From contig NZ_FQXB01000001.1 of assembly GCF_900129845.1 (NCBI RefSeq), positions 496,001 through 560,000 on the forward strand: a stretch of DNA of 64,000 nucleotides, read 5' to 3'. The position numbers were made by a program, and so were the translations under genes. Positions 27,352-37,494 of the stretch are shown here, in pieces (the first letter of the stretch is position 1; every line of letters starts with the position of its first letter). Origin of the DNA: Cognatiyoonia sediminum. GTDB lineage: Bacteria > Pseudomonadota > Alphaproteobacteria > Rhodobacterales > Rhodobacteraceae. The notes beneath the pieces were generated by a model. The model was not told the origin of the DNA and searched no databases. It worked only from the letters and a program-made list of their open reading frames with translations.

Positions 27352-29445
27352 TCAGTTATTGCACCGTCTGGCTGGTCCCGCAATGCTTCCGCCCGCGGAA
27401 AAGCCGGTCAACTCGATGGATAGGCCAAAATCCGTCGATGGCTCGATGTTCGTCGAGGACGTGAAGCGGCGTGATACCGTTAGATCGACGATGGTGCATT
27501 CATTGCGCCATTCTAGGCCAAGGCTGGCGCGGGTCGGTTCGTCCGCCACGACATCATAACGCCCGTCAAACTCGACTTTCCACTTGTCAGATATCCTGTA
27601 GGCCGTATCGAAAGACCACTCTGAAATCGCCTCCGTTCGCAAGTCTTGATCCGAGGTTTGCCAAATGTAGTTCGCGGCAAGATCAAGCCTTTCGGTTTCC
27701 CAATCCAAGCCTGCCGTTGCCAGTGTTGTTTCGCCATTGTCAGATAACAAGACCCGTCCGTCGAAGCGTAGACCGTCAAAAAGGTCAAGCTGAGCTGCAA
27801 TGAGCCAATCGGAAACCGTGCCATCAAGGCCCGAACCTTGGTTAAAGGCAAGGTTTGCGCTTTCTTGATAAACCTTTCCGAATGTCAGGCGAGCCTGTCG
27901 GCCAGCCGTCGTCCGATGAGTCCATCGCAGGCCAATCGCCGTGCTCATCCCAGTCTCGGCCACGTCTTGTCCCGGAAGCCGGTCGGGCCAAAGCAAGTTC
28001 CCTGCATCAAGTTCGGGGCGCGTGGAGTCTTCGTTAGGTGTAGGATCTCCGGTTACGTTTCTGAAAGAAACCGCGACGAGGGGCTCTAATAGATTTTGAC
28101 TGTACTCTGTCCGACTTATCAAAGGATAGCTCAGAACGACGGTCGCGGAAGAGGTGACGCGAAACTGGCTTTCATCGAATGTAGGATCGTCAGAAATTCG
28201 GAAGAAATCTGCACCCAGCCGCACGTCTGATGACGTGACGAGGCCGGTCCCGCTGATCCAGTTGCGGTGCCACGAAACTTCGGTTCCAACGCGTGACAAA
28301 TCGCGCCCTGCATCAGCGCCATCCGCTTCCCTCGCTATGGCGTCGGCGTCGAGCCTCCAGTTGAGGAGACCACCCAGCACATTGCGAAGACGACGTTCAT
28401 AAGACAGGTCGGCGACGACAGGTGGCAAAGTGCTGTTAGTTTCGTCATCCCGAAGTGTTTCGTAGTAAGTCAGCGATCCGGTGAAAAAATCACTGTCCCG
28501 AATGCGTGAAATTGCGAGTGCGCTGTCTAGCCTGTCTTTCGACGAGTACCCGTATTCAAGTAGGTAGGCGGGGTCGGTGGCATTCTCGATGTCGAATTCC
28601 AGTTTGAAATCACTTGGTAACTCAAATGAGCCCTCGGCAACGATGTATCCGCGTGTGATATCTGGGCGAAGGGTGTCTTCGCTTACAGCCAAATTCACCT
28701 CAATTTCACCTGTGAGGAATGCCTGTCTATACCGTGCTTCTAAAGTGCGGGTTTCTGTTGAAAGGTACGGGATCAGAGTCAAATCACTGTGGTCACCGAC
28801 CGTGATATAGTAGGGGACTTTGATGCCTGTGCTCAATCTGTCGGTTGTTCTGATCCGAGGAATTAAGAATCCGGTAGCGCGTTCCAAGGTAGGATCAGGT
28901 AGCCGCAATCGCGGAATCCAAAGAATTGGAATGTTGCGGATTCTTAGGGTGGCGTTTTGGAAATAGAGCTGACGTTCGACTTGATCGTGGATGACCCTTT
29001 CGGCCCGAATTTGCCACAGCGGGATTTCCGTGCCGCAGACCTGGCAGGACGTCACCGCCGATTTGTAGAGTTGTGAATACCGACCGTCGACGCGATTGAT
29101 CTGGTTTGCGGCGAGTTGGATTTGTTGGTTCAAAACCAACCGCGCGCCTCTGAGTAGGCCGTTTTCCAACTGTGGATCGAGGGTCGCGCGTTCCGCCGTA
29201 AACACAGCGCCGTTGTTGGTGCGGATCACGATAGGGCCAACGATATCAAGCTGGTCGGTCGTTTGATCGAATATGACTTGTTCGGCGGTCATGGTTTGGT
29301 CGCCAAAGAAAGCTTCAACCCCGCCACTGGCGATCAGGCGGTCTCCATTTTCGATGCTGATGCTGTCAGCGACAAGGCTTGCGACTCCCTGCGACAACAC
29401 AGGCGTTGCGAAGAACCAGAACAAGATGGGGACCAACCAGCGCAC
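27352..29445 (-). CDS. lptD: LPS assembly outer-membrane protein LptD
   Basis: 697 residues. A signal peptide is followed by an OstA/LptA-like beta-jellyroll (to about 170: SGGVEAFFGDQTMTAEQVIFD...) and a large C-terminal beta-barrel ending in TGFSAGGSIAG...NN. The cysteines SCQVCGTE near 135, one near the barrel end and one close to the C-terminus could form the disulfides that LptD needs. LptD with LptE inserts lipopolysaccharide into the outer leaflet. Start overlaps the lptG stop by 1 nt. Confidence 0.95.
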   Translation of the reverse strand: MRWLVPILFWFFATPVLSQGVASLVADSISIENGDRLIASGGVEAFFGDQTMTAEQVIFDQTTDQLDIVGPIVIRTNNGAVFTAERATLDPQLENGLLRGARLVLNQQIQLAANQINRVDGRYSQLYKSAVTSCQVCGTEIPLWQIRAERVIHDQVERQLYFQNATLRIRNIPILWIPRLRLPDPTLERATGFLIPRIRTTDRLSTGIKVPYYITVGDHSDLTLIPYLSTETRTLEARYRQAFLTGEIEVNLAVSEDTLRPDITRGYIVAEGSFELPSDFKLEFDIENATDPAYLLEYGYSSKDRLDSALAISRIRDSDFFTGSLTYYETLRDDETNSTLPPVVADLSYERRLRNVLGGLLNWRLDADAIAREADGADAGRDLSRVGTEVSWHRNWISGTGLVTSSDVRLGADFFRISDDPTFDESQFRVTSSATVVLSYPLISRTEYSQNLLEPLVAVSFRNVTGDPTPNEDSTRPELDAGNLLWPDRLPGQDVAETGMSTAIGLRWTHRTTAGRQARLTFGKVYQESANLAFNQGSGLDGTVSDWLIAAQLDLFDGLRFDGRVLLSDNGETTLATAGLDWETERLDLAANYIWQTSDQDLRTEAISEWSFDTAYRISDKWKVEFDGRYDVVADEPTRASLGLEWRNECTIVDLTVSRRFTSSTNIEPSTDFGLSIELTGFSAGGSIAGPARRCNN

Positions 29446-30539
29446 TATCCGTCCTCATTGTGAAGGAGAAGACCCATCGCAAGCCCGATGGCCGCCAGAG
29501 GCGGAGCCCAAGCGGCAAGAACCGCGGGAATCTGCCCGTTCTCGCCCAATATCTGCGAAAAGTTTCTGAGGAAATAAATCCCGAAACTTAGCATGATCGC
29601 TAGCATGACCATTAGTCCGGTGCGTCCGCCGCGTTGGTGCCTCAAGGTGAAGGCCGCTCCAATCAACACCATCGATACGAGGAACAAGGGTAGGGCCAGC
29701 TCCATTTGAAACCAAACTTGGTGTCGTTGGGCAGAGAAACCGGCCTTCTGCAATCGCTGTATAAATGCCGGTAAATCCCAGATCGGAATCGAACTAGGGG
29801 TGCCAAAGCTGTCTCTAATTTGATCGGGCGTCAGGGTGGACGGCACAGTTAATGTTTCGTGATAGGTCGCCGAGGCTTCAGGAACTCCGTCGCGAAAGAG
29901 TGGCCAACTTTTCACGTTTGTGAGAACCCATTCACCTTCCTGAAGCTCCGCAGTCTCAGCGGTGATCCGTCTTGTCGGAACGCCATCGGGAGAGAAGGTC
30001 GTGAATGTTGCATCGCGCATTTCCGTGCCGTTTAGATTGGCACTTTCGGCATGGATAACTGTTTGGCTGTCCTCGTTGCCTTGTCGCAGCCAAAGCCCTG
30101 TTGCGCCGATGGAGAGGACGCTGCCCTCGCCGCGGATCGCGTCATTCTGTACTTCGAATTGCTTCGACGTGGCGGCGACAATTGGGTTTAGGATCGCGAC
30201 GGCGAAAATACCGATCATCAACGCTACGATGAGAGGCGGAACCATTGCGCGCAAAGCTCCACGACCAGCGGCACGGGTGACGACCATTTCGGAAGATCGC
30301 GCCAAGCCTAGAAAAAGAGTGATGGTGGCGATGATCATAACCAATGGCAAAATACCGTAGAGGGCTTCAGGCAAACTCAAGGCAGACAGGCGCAGGACAT
30401 CAGCAAAACTTGCGTCGAAGTTGGACAGCCGCCGCAACTGTTCGACCAATCCAATGAACGCAAGAATCAGGAAAAAGACGCCGAACACGCCAGCAAACGT
30501 CCAAAAAAACCGACGGGCGAAGTAGCGATCCAAGATCAT
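29445..30539 (-). CDS. lptG: LPS export permease LptG
   Basis: 364 residues. It starts ILDRYFARRFFWTFAGVFGVFF, has three membrane helices, a periplasmic beta-jellyroll (about 130-260) and three more helices, as for LptF/LptG. With LptF and the LptB ATPase it extracts LPS from the inner membrane and pushes it to the LptC-A-D bridge. It overlaps lptF by 4 nt (ATGA). Confidence 0.95.
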   Translation of the reverse strand: MILDRYFARRFFWTFAGVFGVFFLILAFIGLVEQLRRLSNFDASFADVLRLSALSLPEALYGILPLVMIIATITLFLGLARSSEMVVTRAAGRGALRAMVPPLIVALMIGIFAVAILNPIVAATSKQFEVQNDAIRGEGSVLSIGATGLWLRQGNEDSQTVIHAESANLNGTEMRDATFTTFSPDGVPTRRITAETAELQEGEWVLTNVKSWPLFRDGVPEASATYHETLTVPSTLTPDQIRDSFGTPSSIPIWDLPAFIQRLQKAGFSAQRHQVWFQMELALPLFLVSMVLIGAAFTLRHQRGGRTGLMVMLAIMLSFGIYFLRNFSQILGENGQIPAVLAAWAPPLAAIGLAMGLLLHNEDG

Positions 30540-31660
30540 GCCGTTGCCCTCACGCGCCTTCGGAACAGGCTGGGTTTAGAAGCAAAAAAGAGCAAAAGAA
30601 GAACGATGACCAAACCAACACCGACCGCGAGGTAGCTTGCGATCCAAAGGTCAGGATCTTGCCGCGCGATGTTGAGGCCCACTGTTTCTAAGCCTTTGAT
30701 CACGATAATCAGGAAAATGGCAAAGACGATTTGTTGCCATACGCCAAACCTGCTGTACCCGCCGATCATCAAAGCCGAAAAGCCTAACATGGCTGCCACG
30801 AGTGCGAGCAGTGATTGGGAAATCCGATCGTGAGCTGCGGCCTTCAGTTCCGCTTCCGTCCGACGTGTTTCTTCTTCTAGGCTCGGAGTGGGACTCAGAA
30901 GTTTTAAAGTGGAAACTTCTCTAAAGCTTCTGCGGTCGGAGCGAGACACGTTCATAAGGTCTCCCACGTTGTAGGCGAAGTCATCAAAGGAAGTGGTGAA
31001 CAGCTTGTTCGTTTCGGTGTTGAGCGTTTGCGCTAGCCCATCGACCATTATCAACTGCGTCTCGGTATCGGTCCGGACGACATATGCGCGAGACGCTGTA
31101 TAAGTGACGTGACTGTTAGGGTCGCGTTGATCGGAAAGGAATAGGTTTCTTAACTCGTTGTTAGGAGTGATTTCCCGAATGTAAACGGTCACCCCGTCCG
31201 TAGGTTCCATAAATTGGCCTTCGGTCAATATTCGTACTGTCGCGTTTTGTGCGACTTCTGCTGTACGATCGTTCAACCTAGTGATGGACAGTGGAACGAG
31301 CAAATGCACCAGTAAAGACATCAGAAGGGCGACGAATACCCCGTAGACGAAGACCGGTCGAGCCAATCGAAATGGCGAATATCCAGTCGCTTGAACGACC
31401 ACCAATTCGCTTTCATTTGCCATCCTGTTGGTAACGTAGACCGAACCAGCGAAGGCCGCGATCGGCAACACCAGCCTGACAAGGTTCGGAAGCGATAAAG
31501 CGGTAAATTCCAAGAAAACGACGGCACTTTGACCATCAGCAATCAGTTGGTCAAACAGGGAAACCGCGCGGTTGATCCAATAGACCATCACAAGGATCAA
31601 ACTGAAAAAACCGAACAGCATGATCAACTGCGACAGCATATATCTGTCAAACCTTGCCAC
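30536..31660 (-). CDS. lptF: LPS export permease LptF
   Basis: 374 residues from GTG 31660, giving an N-terminus (ARFDRYMLSQLIMLFGFFSLI) that matches the family. The open frame continues upstream to 31735 but those residues are not LptF-like. Helices 1-3, a periplasmic domain and helices 4-6 are visible. It is the first gene of the operon lptF-lptG-lptD-surA-pdxA-rsmA and is divergent from pepA. Confidence 0.92.
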   Translation of the reverse strand: MARFDRYMLSQLIMLFGFFSLILVMVYWINRAVSLFDQLIADGQSAVVFLEFTALSLPNLVRLVLPIAAFAGSVYVTNRMANESELVVVQATGYSPFRLARPVFVYGVFVALLMSLLVHLLVPLSITRLNDRTAEVAQNATVRILTEGQFMEPTDGVTVYIREITPNNELRNLFLSDQRDPNSHVTYTASRAYVVRTDTETQLIMVDGLAQTLNTETNKLFTTSFDDFAYNVGDLMNVSRSDRRSFREVSTLKLLSPTPSLEEETRRTEAELKAAAHDRISQSLLALVAAMLGFSALMIGGYSRFGVWQQIVFAIFLIIVIKGLETVGLNIARQDPDLWIASYLAVGVGLVIVLLLLFFASKPSLFRRRVRATA

Positions 31661-31785
31661 GTTCGCTTTTTCCCCAAGTATTGTTTCGCTCAAATTAACG
31701 GAATTGATACCAAGACAAAATAGCAATCTGGCCAAGCGAAACGCGGCGCGCTACCTATTGCCGAAAGAAAATTGAGGAGCCGCGC

Positions 31786-33252
31786 ATGTCCCAGCCTATT
31801 GAGCTAAAGTTTGAAGGGATCGATATCCACGATGTAAAATCCATCTCGGGCGCTTTGGTCATATTTGCGACACCGGATGGCAAGCTGGATGCACTCGGCC
31901 GAAAGGTGAATTCGGCATCCCGAAAGGCGGTTCAACGCTTTCTCGAAAGCTCTGCATTTGAAGGCATGTCTGAGGGTTCTATCTCGCGTCTGGCTTTCCC
32001 AAGCGGGTTAAAAGCCGATGCGATTTTAATCGTCAAACTCGGTAAGCGGGCGAAAGCGCTGGAGGTCCGTCGTGTGGGGGCGAAACTGGCAAAGATGCAT
32101 TCGGCATCCGATACGAACATTCTGGCGGGTGGGTTAAAACATGCGTCGGAACTCGCCTTTGGATTTGCCCTTCGGCACTATGAATTTTCGTCCCACAAAA
32201 CAGCAGAGGCGAAACCGGTAGGAACGGTCAAGCTTCATGTGAATGCACCAGAAGCAGTTGCAAAGAACGCAAAAGATGCAGCTGCTGTGGCAGAAGGCGT
32301 GTTCTTCACGCGCGATCTGACAAATGAACCGGCAAATGTTCTGACGACGGATGATTTCGCAGCTCGTTTGGCGGCGATGCAGGAAATCGGGTTGGATGTC
32401 GAAATCCTGGAAGAAAAGGAATTGGAAAAACTCGGCATGGGTGCGCTGCTCTGTGTCGGGCAGGGGTCCGTCAGCCCGTCAAAGGTTGTTGTTATGTCTT
32501 GGAATGGCGGCGGCAAGGAGCCTCCCTTGGCGCTGGTCGGCAAAGGCGTGGTCTTTGATACCGGTGGCATCAGCCTCAAAAACCCCAGCGGCATGGAAGA
32601 GATGACCATGGATATGGGCGGCGCAGGCGTAGTGTCCGGTGTTATGCGCGCATTGGCATTGCGTAAAGCGAAGGCGAATGTCGTGGGCCTTGTTGGCTTG
32701 GTTGAAAACATGCCTTCGGATCGCGCCACACGGCCCGGTGATGTTGTAACCTCAATGAAGAGTGATACGATTGAGGTTATCAATACAGATGCCGAAGGCC
32801 GTTTGGTTTTGGCGGATGTCCTTTGGTACGCTCAGGAAAGGTTTAAACCGTCCGGAGTTATCGATTTGGCGACGTTAACTGGGGCTATGTTGGTAGCACT
32901 GGGTCATGACCTTTGTGGTGTTTATTCCAACTCCGATTCCTTGGTGGCGCAGCTGTTAAAAGCTGCAGAATCCGAAGGCGAGGGCGCATGGCGTATGCCG
33001 CTCGGTGACGGTTACGCGAAGGGGCTGAAATCACGCATCGCTGACATGAAGAATGTGGGCGGCCGATATGGCGGCGCGAACATTGCGGCTGAATTTCTGC
33101 GCAAGTTCGTGAAAGAGGAAACTCCGTGGTGCCATTTGGATATAGCGGGGGTCGCGCTGACTAAGTCGGAAACGCCGATGGCACCGGCAGGAGCGACGGG
33201 GTGGGGTGTCATGACGCTCAACCGCCTTATTGCCGATCACTTTGAGGGCTAG
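31786..33252 (+). CDS. pepA: Leucyl aminopeptidase, M17 family
   Basis: 488 residues. The M17 signature NTDAEGRLVLAD lies near residue 332, and the metal ligands in VGKGVVFDTGGISLKN near 250 are present. PepA removes N-terminal residues from peptides and is a cytosolic hexamer with two metals per site; in some bacteria it also binds DNA. ATG 31786 fits a G-rich upstream site. holC starts 1 nt after its stop, as is common. Confidence 0.97.
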   Translation: MSQPIELKFEGIDIHDVKSISGALVIFATPDGKLDALGRKVNSASRKAVQRFLESSAFEGMSEGSISRLAFPSGLKADAILIVKLGKRAKALEVRRVGAKLAKMHSASDTNILAGGLKHASELAFGFALRHYEFSSHKTAEAKPVGTVKLHVNAPEAVAKNAKDAAAVAEGVFFTRDLTNEPANVLTTDDFAARLAAMQEIGLDVEILEEKELEKLGMGALLCVGQGSVSPSKVVVMSWNGGGKEPPLALVGKGVVFDTGGISLKNPSGMEEMTMDMGGAGVVSGVMRALALRKAKANVVGLVGLVENMPSDRATRPGDVVTSMKSDTIEVINTDAEGRLVLADVLWYAQERFKPSGVIDLATLTGAMLVALGHDLCGVYSNSDSLVAQLLKAAESEGEGAWRMPLGDGYAKGLKSRIADMKNVGGRYGGANIAAEFLRKFVKEETPWCHLDIAGVALTKSETPMAPAGATGWGVMTLNRLIADHFEG

Positions 33253-33714
33253 ATGGGCGCGGTTTATTTCTATCATCTGACGGATACACCACTAGAAGCC
33301 ACATTGCCGATGCTTCTGAGCAAAGCGCGGGGCGCGGGGTGGCGTATTCTGGTGCGTGGGGACGATCAGGCGTTGCTTGAGCGGTTGGATCAGACGCTTT
33401 GGAATGGTCCCGTTGATGATTTCCTGCCGCATGGCTTGGCAGGTGGGCCGCATGATGGCGAACAACCCATTTTGCTCGCCTCCGGTCTTGCGGCAGATGG
33501 GTTTGAGTGCGTGATGAGCGTGGGCGGATCGACGATCACTGCCTCTGAGGTCGGTTTGTCTGAACGCTGTTGCGTCTTGTTCGACGGGCATGATGAAGCT
33601 GCGCTGAATGTGGCGCGTGGTCAGTGGAAGATGCTCACAGATGCAGGCTGTGCCGCCCAATACTGGGCGCAAGACAATGGAAGCTGGACGAAGAAGGCGG
33701 AATCCGGTTCCTAG
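33253..33714 (+). CDS. holC: DNA polymerase III subunit chi
   Basis: 153 residues. It begins VYFYHLTDTPLEATLPMLLSKA, has WRILVRGDD and the LWNGPVDDFLPHG block of the chi family. Chi links the clamp loader to single-strand binding protein at the replication fork. The stop interlocks with that of the convergent protease gene (CTAG, 33711-33714). Confidence 0.95.
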   Translation: MGAVYFYHLTDTPLEATLPMLLSKARGAGWRILVRGDDQALLERLDQTLWNGPVDDFLPHGLAGGPHDGEQPILLASGLAADGFECVMSVGGSTITASEVGLSERCCVLFDGHDEAALNVARGQWKMLTDAGCAAQYWAQDNGSWTKKAESGS

Positions 33715-34289
33715 CGGCTTAAGACAAGTTCGCCGTCTCGGATTTCAATACGTTCAAACCCGTTCAGGTAAGACATGCCAAGAAGGGATTTATCCATCTC
33801 GCCGCCGTTCACCAAGGCGCGTAGGTTGGCGTCCTGGATCCCTCCAAGTTCGACAGTATCCAAATACACCTGAGCCACGGGCACCGATCCGTTCGCTGTC
33901 ATTGCTGACCCAATGTAGTTCAATTCGTCAGGATTGATTCCGATGGCTCTTGCGTCCGCCTTAGTCAAAACAACTTCGCTGGCGCCTGTATCCACGAGAA
34001 ACTCGAGCGGAACGTCATTCACTTCCAGAGAAAGATGATAGTGACCATCGCTTCGTAGAGGGACAGATATCTCGCTTTCTCCGACCATCATCTGCTGGGG
34101 TGAAACAGTGTTCCGAATGTCTCCCCACATGCCAAAGGCGGCAATGACGCCGATGAAAATCAGCGCCCAGATCATCGCTTGTTGGGTCATTTTGCCCAAT
34201 TGGCCGCGATTTGAGACGAAATAGCTGCCAGCAATGGCCGCACCAAGCAGGCCAAGAAAGGCTAGGTTTGCAATCTGATCGCCATCCAT
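33711..34289 (-). CDS. Membrane-anchored retropepsin-like aspartic protease (TIGR02281 type)
   Basis: 192 residues from ATG 34289, the best fit after marC. It has two membrane segments (about 5-28 and 33-52) and then a small aspartic protease domain, with the active-site motif FLVDTGASEVVLT near 110. Proteins of this clan AA family are conserved in alphaproteobacteria and probably act as dimers on the periplasmic side. The substrate is unknown. Confidence 0.85.
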   Translation of the reverse strand: MDGDQIANLAFLGLLGAAIAGSYFVSNRGQLGKMTQQAMIWALIFIGVIAAFGMWGDIRNTVSPQQMMVGESEISVPLRSDGHYHLSLEVNDVPLEFLVDTGASEVVLTKADARAIGINPDELNYIGSAMTANGSVPVAQVYLDTVELGGIQDANLRALVNGGEMDKSLLGMSYLNGFERIEIRDGELVLSR

Positions 34290-34305
34290 GGTGTCGATAT
34301 AGGGA

Positions 34306-34932
34306 CTAGCCCGCCAATCCAAAACCCTTGAGGCCATCAAGGATGAATTGAACGGAAAGGGCCGCTAGCAACATGCCGAGCAATCGGGTGACAACGTTGA
34401 TGCCGGTTTTGCCCAGCAACCGTTCAAGCCAAGTGGCGACGTTGAAGAGGATAAAGACAAGTAAAATAACCGCGAGCATCACCCCAATGGCCGCGCCGTA
34501 GTCGGTCGCTCCTTCTGCTTCGCCAGTTAACAGGATCATGGTCGCGATGGCCCCAGGACCAGCGATGAGTGGGATGGCCAGAGGAAAGACTGATGGGTCA
34601 TTTTCGATTGTGGCTGTCTCATCGGTTGTATCTTGGCGCCGCGCCTGCCGCCGTTCGAATAGCATGTCCAAAGCCGTTAGAAACAGCAACACGCCGCCCG
34701 CGATCTGGAAAGCTGGCATCGAAATCCCAATGAACGAGAGAAGCTGTTCCCCAAGCAGCGCAAACACCACCAAAATCCCGATTGAAACCGCGCAGGCCCG
34801 CAAGGCAATCGCGCGACGATCTTTGGCGTCGAGGTTGGGCGTCATCGCGATAAAGAGAGGCGTTAGACCTATGGGATCGATCACGACAAAGAGGGCAGTA
34901 AAGGCCGCGATAAACTCAGGCAGTGTGTTCAT
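34306..34932 (-). CDS. MarC family integral membrane protein
   Basis: 208 residues with about six helices: PEFIAAFTALFVVIDPIGLTPLF, a charged loop, then PLAIPLIAGPGAIATMILL. The MarC family was once linked to antibiotic resistance, but this is not upheld, and its function is unknown. The start overlaps the stop of the ABC-F gene by 4 nt (ATGA), so the two are coupled. Confidence 0.9.
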   Translation of the reverse strand: MNTLPEFIAAFTALFVVIDPIGLTPLFIAMTPNLDAKDRRAIALRACAVSIGILVVFALLGEQLLSFIGISMPAFQIAGGVLLFLTALDMLFERRQARRQDTTDETATIENDPSVFPLAIPLIAGPGAIATMILLTGEAEGATDYGAAIGVMLAVILLVFILFNVATWLERLLGKTGINVVTRLLGMLLAALSVQFILDGLKGFGLAG

Positions 34933-36779
34933 CTAGCTTGCGCCTCCTCCAATTTCTCCAAGGCCGTCATCCAAAGACCCTCAGCGCGATCAACGGCCTC
35001 CATCAGCTCGGCGTATTTCTTGTTCCACATTTCAAGTTCGCCAATGCGCGTATCTTCGTAGAGTTCTGGGTCCGCGAGTTTTGTGGCAAGTTTGTCCCGC
35101 ATCTCATTGATTTTATTGACGCGTTCCTCGCATTTGCGCACCTCAGCCTTAAGCTGCAGAAGAACGTCACGAGATGGCTTTGACTTCTTGGGTTTGGGCT
35201 CTTGCGTTTTCTGCGGCTTGTCCGGAGTCAGCAACATCTTTCGATAGGCTTGCAGATCGTCTTCGTAAGGGGCGACACGGCCGTCTCTTACCAGCCACAA
35301 GCGGTCTGCGACCATGCTCAGCAGGTGCATGTCGTGGCTGACGAGGATTACCGCGCCTGTATAGGCGGTCAGCGCCTCAACCAAAGCCTCTCGGCTTTCG
35401 ATATCCAAGTGGTTTGTCGGCTCGTCCAAAATCAGCAAATGCGGCGCGGGCAAGGTCGCCAACAGCAGCGAAAGGCGGGCTTTCTGTCCGCCGGATAGCC
35501 GCCCCACTTCGGTTTCCGCCTGATCAGGCCCTAATCCAAACCCTGCCATGCGCGCGCGGAGTTTGGATTCCTGTTCATCTGGCCGTTCGCGCCGCAAGTG
35601 CTGAAGCGGTGTTTCATCGACTGAGAGTTCCTCGACTTGGTGCTGTGCAAAGAAACCGATGCGGAGTTTCTTGGATTTGCTCAAACGCCCATGCGCGGCG
35701 TCGAGCCGTCCTGACAACAGTTTGGACAAAGTGGACTTGCCTTCGCCATTCCGACCGAGCAGAGCAATGCGGTCATCCTGGTCGATCCGCAGGTTCAATC
35801 GATCCAGAACGATGGTCTCGTCATACCCAACCCCAACGCCTTCGGTCGCGATGATCGGCGGCGATAGTTCTTCGGGCTTTGGAAAGGTGAAAACAGTTCG
35901 CGCGGCATCTTCTGGCGCGCGAATGGTTTCCATCTTTTCCAGCATCTTCACGCGCGATTGCGCTTGTTTGGCCTTAGACGCTTTCGCTTTGAACCTGTCG
36001 ACAAAGGCTTGCAGATGCGCACGCTTCTCCGCTTGTTTCTTGGCCTGAGAGGCTTGCAAAGCCCGCTTTTCAGCCCGTTGACGCGCGAATTGATCGTAGG
36101 GGCCCGTGTAGTAGGTCAAATCCTTATCTTCGAGATGCAGAATCCCACCCACCGAGCGGTTCAAAAGTTCTCGGTCGTGGCTGACGATTAGAACCGTGTG
36201 GGGATAGCGCACAAGGTAGCTTTCCAGCCAAAGGGCGCCTTCAAGGTCGAGGTAGTTCGTGGGTTCGTCCAATAACAGCAAGTCGGGTTCGGAAAACAGA
36301 ACTGCGGCGAGCGCCACGCGCATCCGCCACCCGCCGGAGAAGGCAGAGCAGGGCATCTTTTGCTCTGCATCCGTGAAACCAAGCCCCTTAAGGATCGAAG
36401 AGGCGCGCGCTTCGGCAGACCACGCGTCGATGTCGGTCAGGCGGGTTTGAATGTCTGCAATTCGTCCTGGGTCAGTGGCCGTTTCGGCCTCCTCCATCAA
36501 AGCGGAGCGTTCGATATCGGCACTTAGAACAGTATCGATCAGAGTAATTTCATTTCCGGGGACTTCCTGACTGACGCCACCGATTTTCCAGCCCCTTGGA
36601 ATATCAACGTCGCCCGTATCCAGGATCATTTCGCCGCGAATGATGCGAAAGAGTGTGGTTTTACCTGTCCCATTGCGCCCCACCAAACCGACCTTGTGCC
36701 CCGTCGGGATCACGACATTGGCGTTCTCGATCAGGGTCCGTCCTTCGATGGAGTAGGTGATGTCAGTTAGACGCAACAT
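34929..36779 (-). CDS. ABC-F family ATPase, YheS-like
   Basis: 616 residues with paired ATP-binding domains: Walker A GRNGTGKTT near 37 and GRNGEGKST near 330, signatures SGGWRMR and SGGQKAR. The linker is basic and helical (QASQAKKQAEKRAHL), and the C-terminus has a Lys-rich stretch and a coiled coil. ABC-F proteins act on ribosomes; this is the second one in the window after the Uup-like gene. The gene is divergent from ndk. Confidence 0.9.
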   Translation of the reverse strand: MLRLTDITYSIEGRTLIENANVVIPTGHKVGLVGRNGTGKTTLFRIIRGEMILDTGDVDIPRGWKIGGVSQEVPGNEITLIDTVLSADIERSALMEEAETATDPGRIADIQTRLTDIDAWSAEARASSILKGLGFTDAEQKMPCSAFSGGWRMRVALAAVLFSEPDLLLLDEPTNYLDLEGALWLESYLVRYPHTVLIVSHDRELLNRSVGGILHLEDKDLTYYTGPYDQFARQRAEKRALQASQAKKQAEKRAHLQAFVDRFKAKASKAKQAQSRVKMLEKMETIRAPEDAARTVFTFPKPEELSPPIIATEGVGVGYDETIVLDRLNLRIDQDDRIALLGRNGEGKSTLSKLLSGRLDAAHGRLSKSKKLRIGFFAQHQVEELSVDETPLQHLRRERPDEQESKLRARMAGFGLGPDQAETEVGRLSGGQKARLSLLLATLPAPHLLILDEPTNHLDIESREALVEALTAYTGAVILVSHDMHLLSMVADRLWLVRDGRVAPYEDDLQAYRKMLLTPDKPQKTQEPKPKKSKPSRDVLLQLKAEVRKCEERVNKINEMRDKLATKLADPELYEDTRIGELEMWNKKYAELMEAVDRAEGLWMTALEKLEEAQAR

Positions 36780-36918
36780 GGCCCCGCATTGCCTGAGGAA
36801 CTGGGCTGCGTCAATGGCCGCCTAGCGGTTAACACTTCCCAAGGGAAGATACCCATGCTAGTGCGCGCCCACATGAGATTTTCGGGGCACCTCCGGCCCA
36901 AAACCAAAGGACGATAAG

Positions 36919-37341
36919 ATGGCTATCCAGCGCACATTCTCAATCATCAAACCAGACGCAACCAAGCGTAACCTGACCGGTCAGATCGTGGCTAAATTCG
37001 AAGAAGCGGGTCTGCGCATTGTTGCCTCCAAGCGCATTCAACTGACACTGGCTCAAGCACAGCACTTCTATGGCGTACACAAAGAACGTCCGTTCTTTGA
37101 CGAACTTTGCGAATTCATGATTTCTGAGCCTATCGTGGTTCAGGTTCTTGAAGGTGAAGACGCAATCGCGAAAAACCGCGAAGTCATGGGTGCGACAAAC
37201 CCAGCTGACGCCGCTGAAGGCACCATCCGTAAAGAGTTCGCACTCTCTGTTGGTGAGAACTCCGTACACGGTTCTGACGCGCCAGAGACAGCTGCAGAAG
37301 AGATCGCTTTCTTCTTCTCCGGCCTCGAATTGGTCGGCTAA
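36919..37341 (+). CDS. ndk: Nucleoside diphosphate kinase
   Basis: 140 residues. It has the catalytic NSVHGSDA with His at about 117, and the conserved start [15 protein letters not shown]. Ndk equalises NTP and dNTP pools by phosphate transfer through that His. ATG 36919 follows AAAGGACGATAAG. The gene is followed by a GC hairpin and then a long non-coding interval. Confidence 0.98.
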   Translation: MAIQRTFSIIKPDATKRNLTGQIVAKFEEAGLRIVASKRIQLTLAQAQHFYGVHKERPFFDELCEFMISEPIVVQVLEGEDAIAKNREVMGATNPADAAEGTIRKEFALSVGENSVHGSDAPETAAEEIAFFFSGLELVG

Positions 37342-37367
37342 AAAGTTAGCCTATTTACGATTGTGTC

Positions 37368-37395
37368 GGCCGCGCGGCGAAATGCTGGCGCGGCC
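37368..37395 (+). terminator. GC-rich hairpin after ndk
   Basis: GGCCGCGC (37368-37375) pairs with GCGCGGCC (37388-37395) around a 12-base loop, 27 nt past the ndk stop. The downstream GTCATGATTCTT is poor in T, so termination may be partial and read-through into the interval beyond is possible. Confidence 0.5.
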
Positions 37396-37494
37396 GTCAT
37401 GATTCTTAAGCACTGCTTAATTTTCTAATTAAAGTATTTATTTACATATATTTACGGGAGATTAGACAGCCCGGCGATCGGCCAAAGTTGACGT

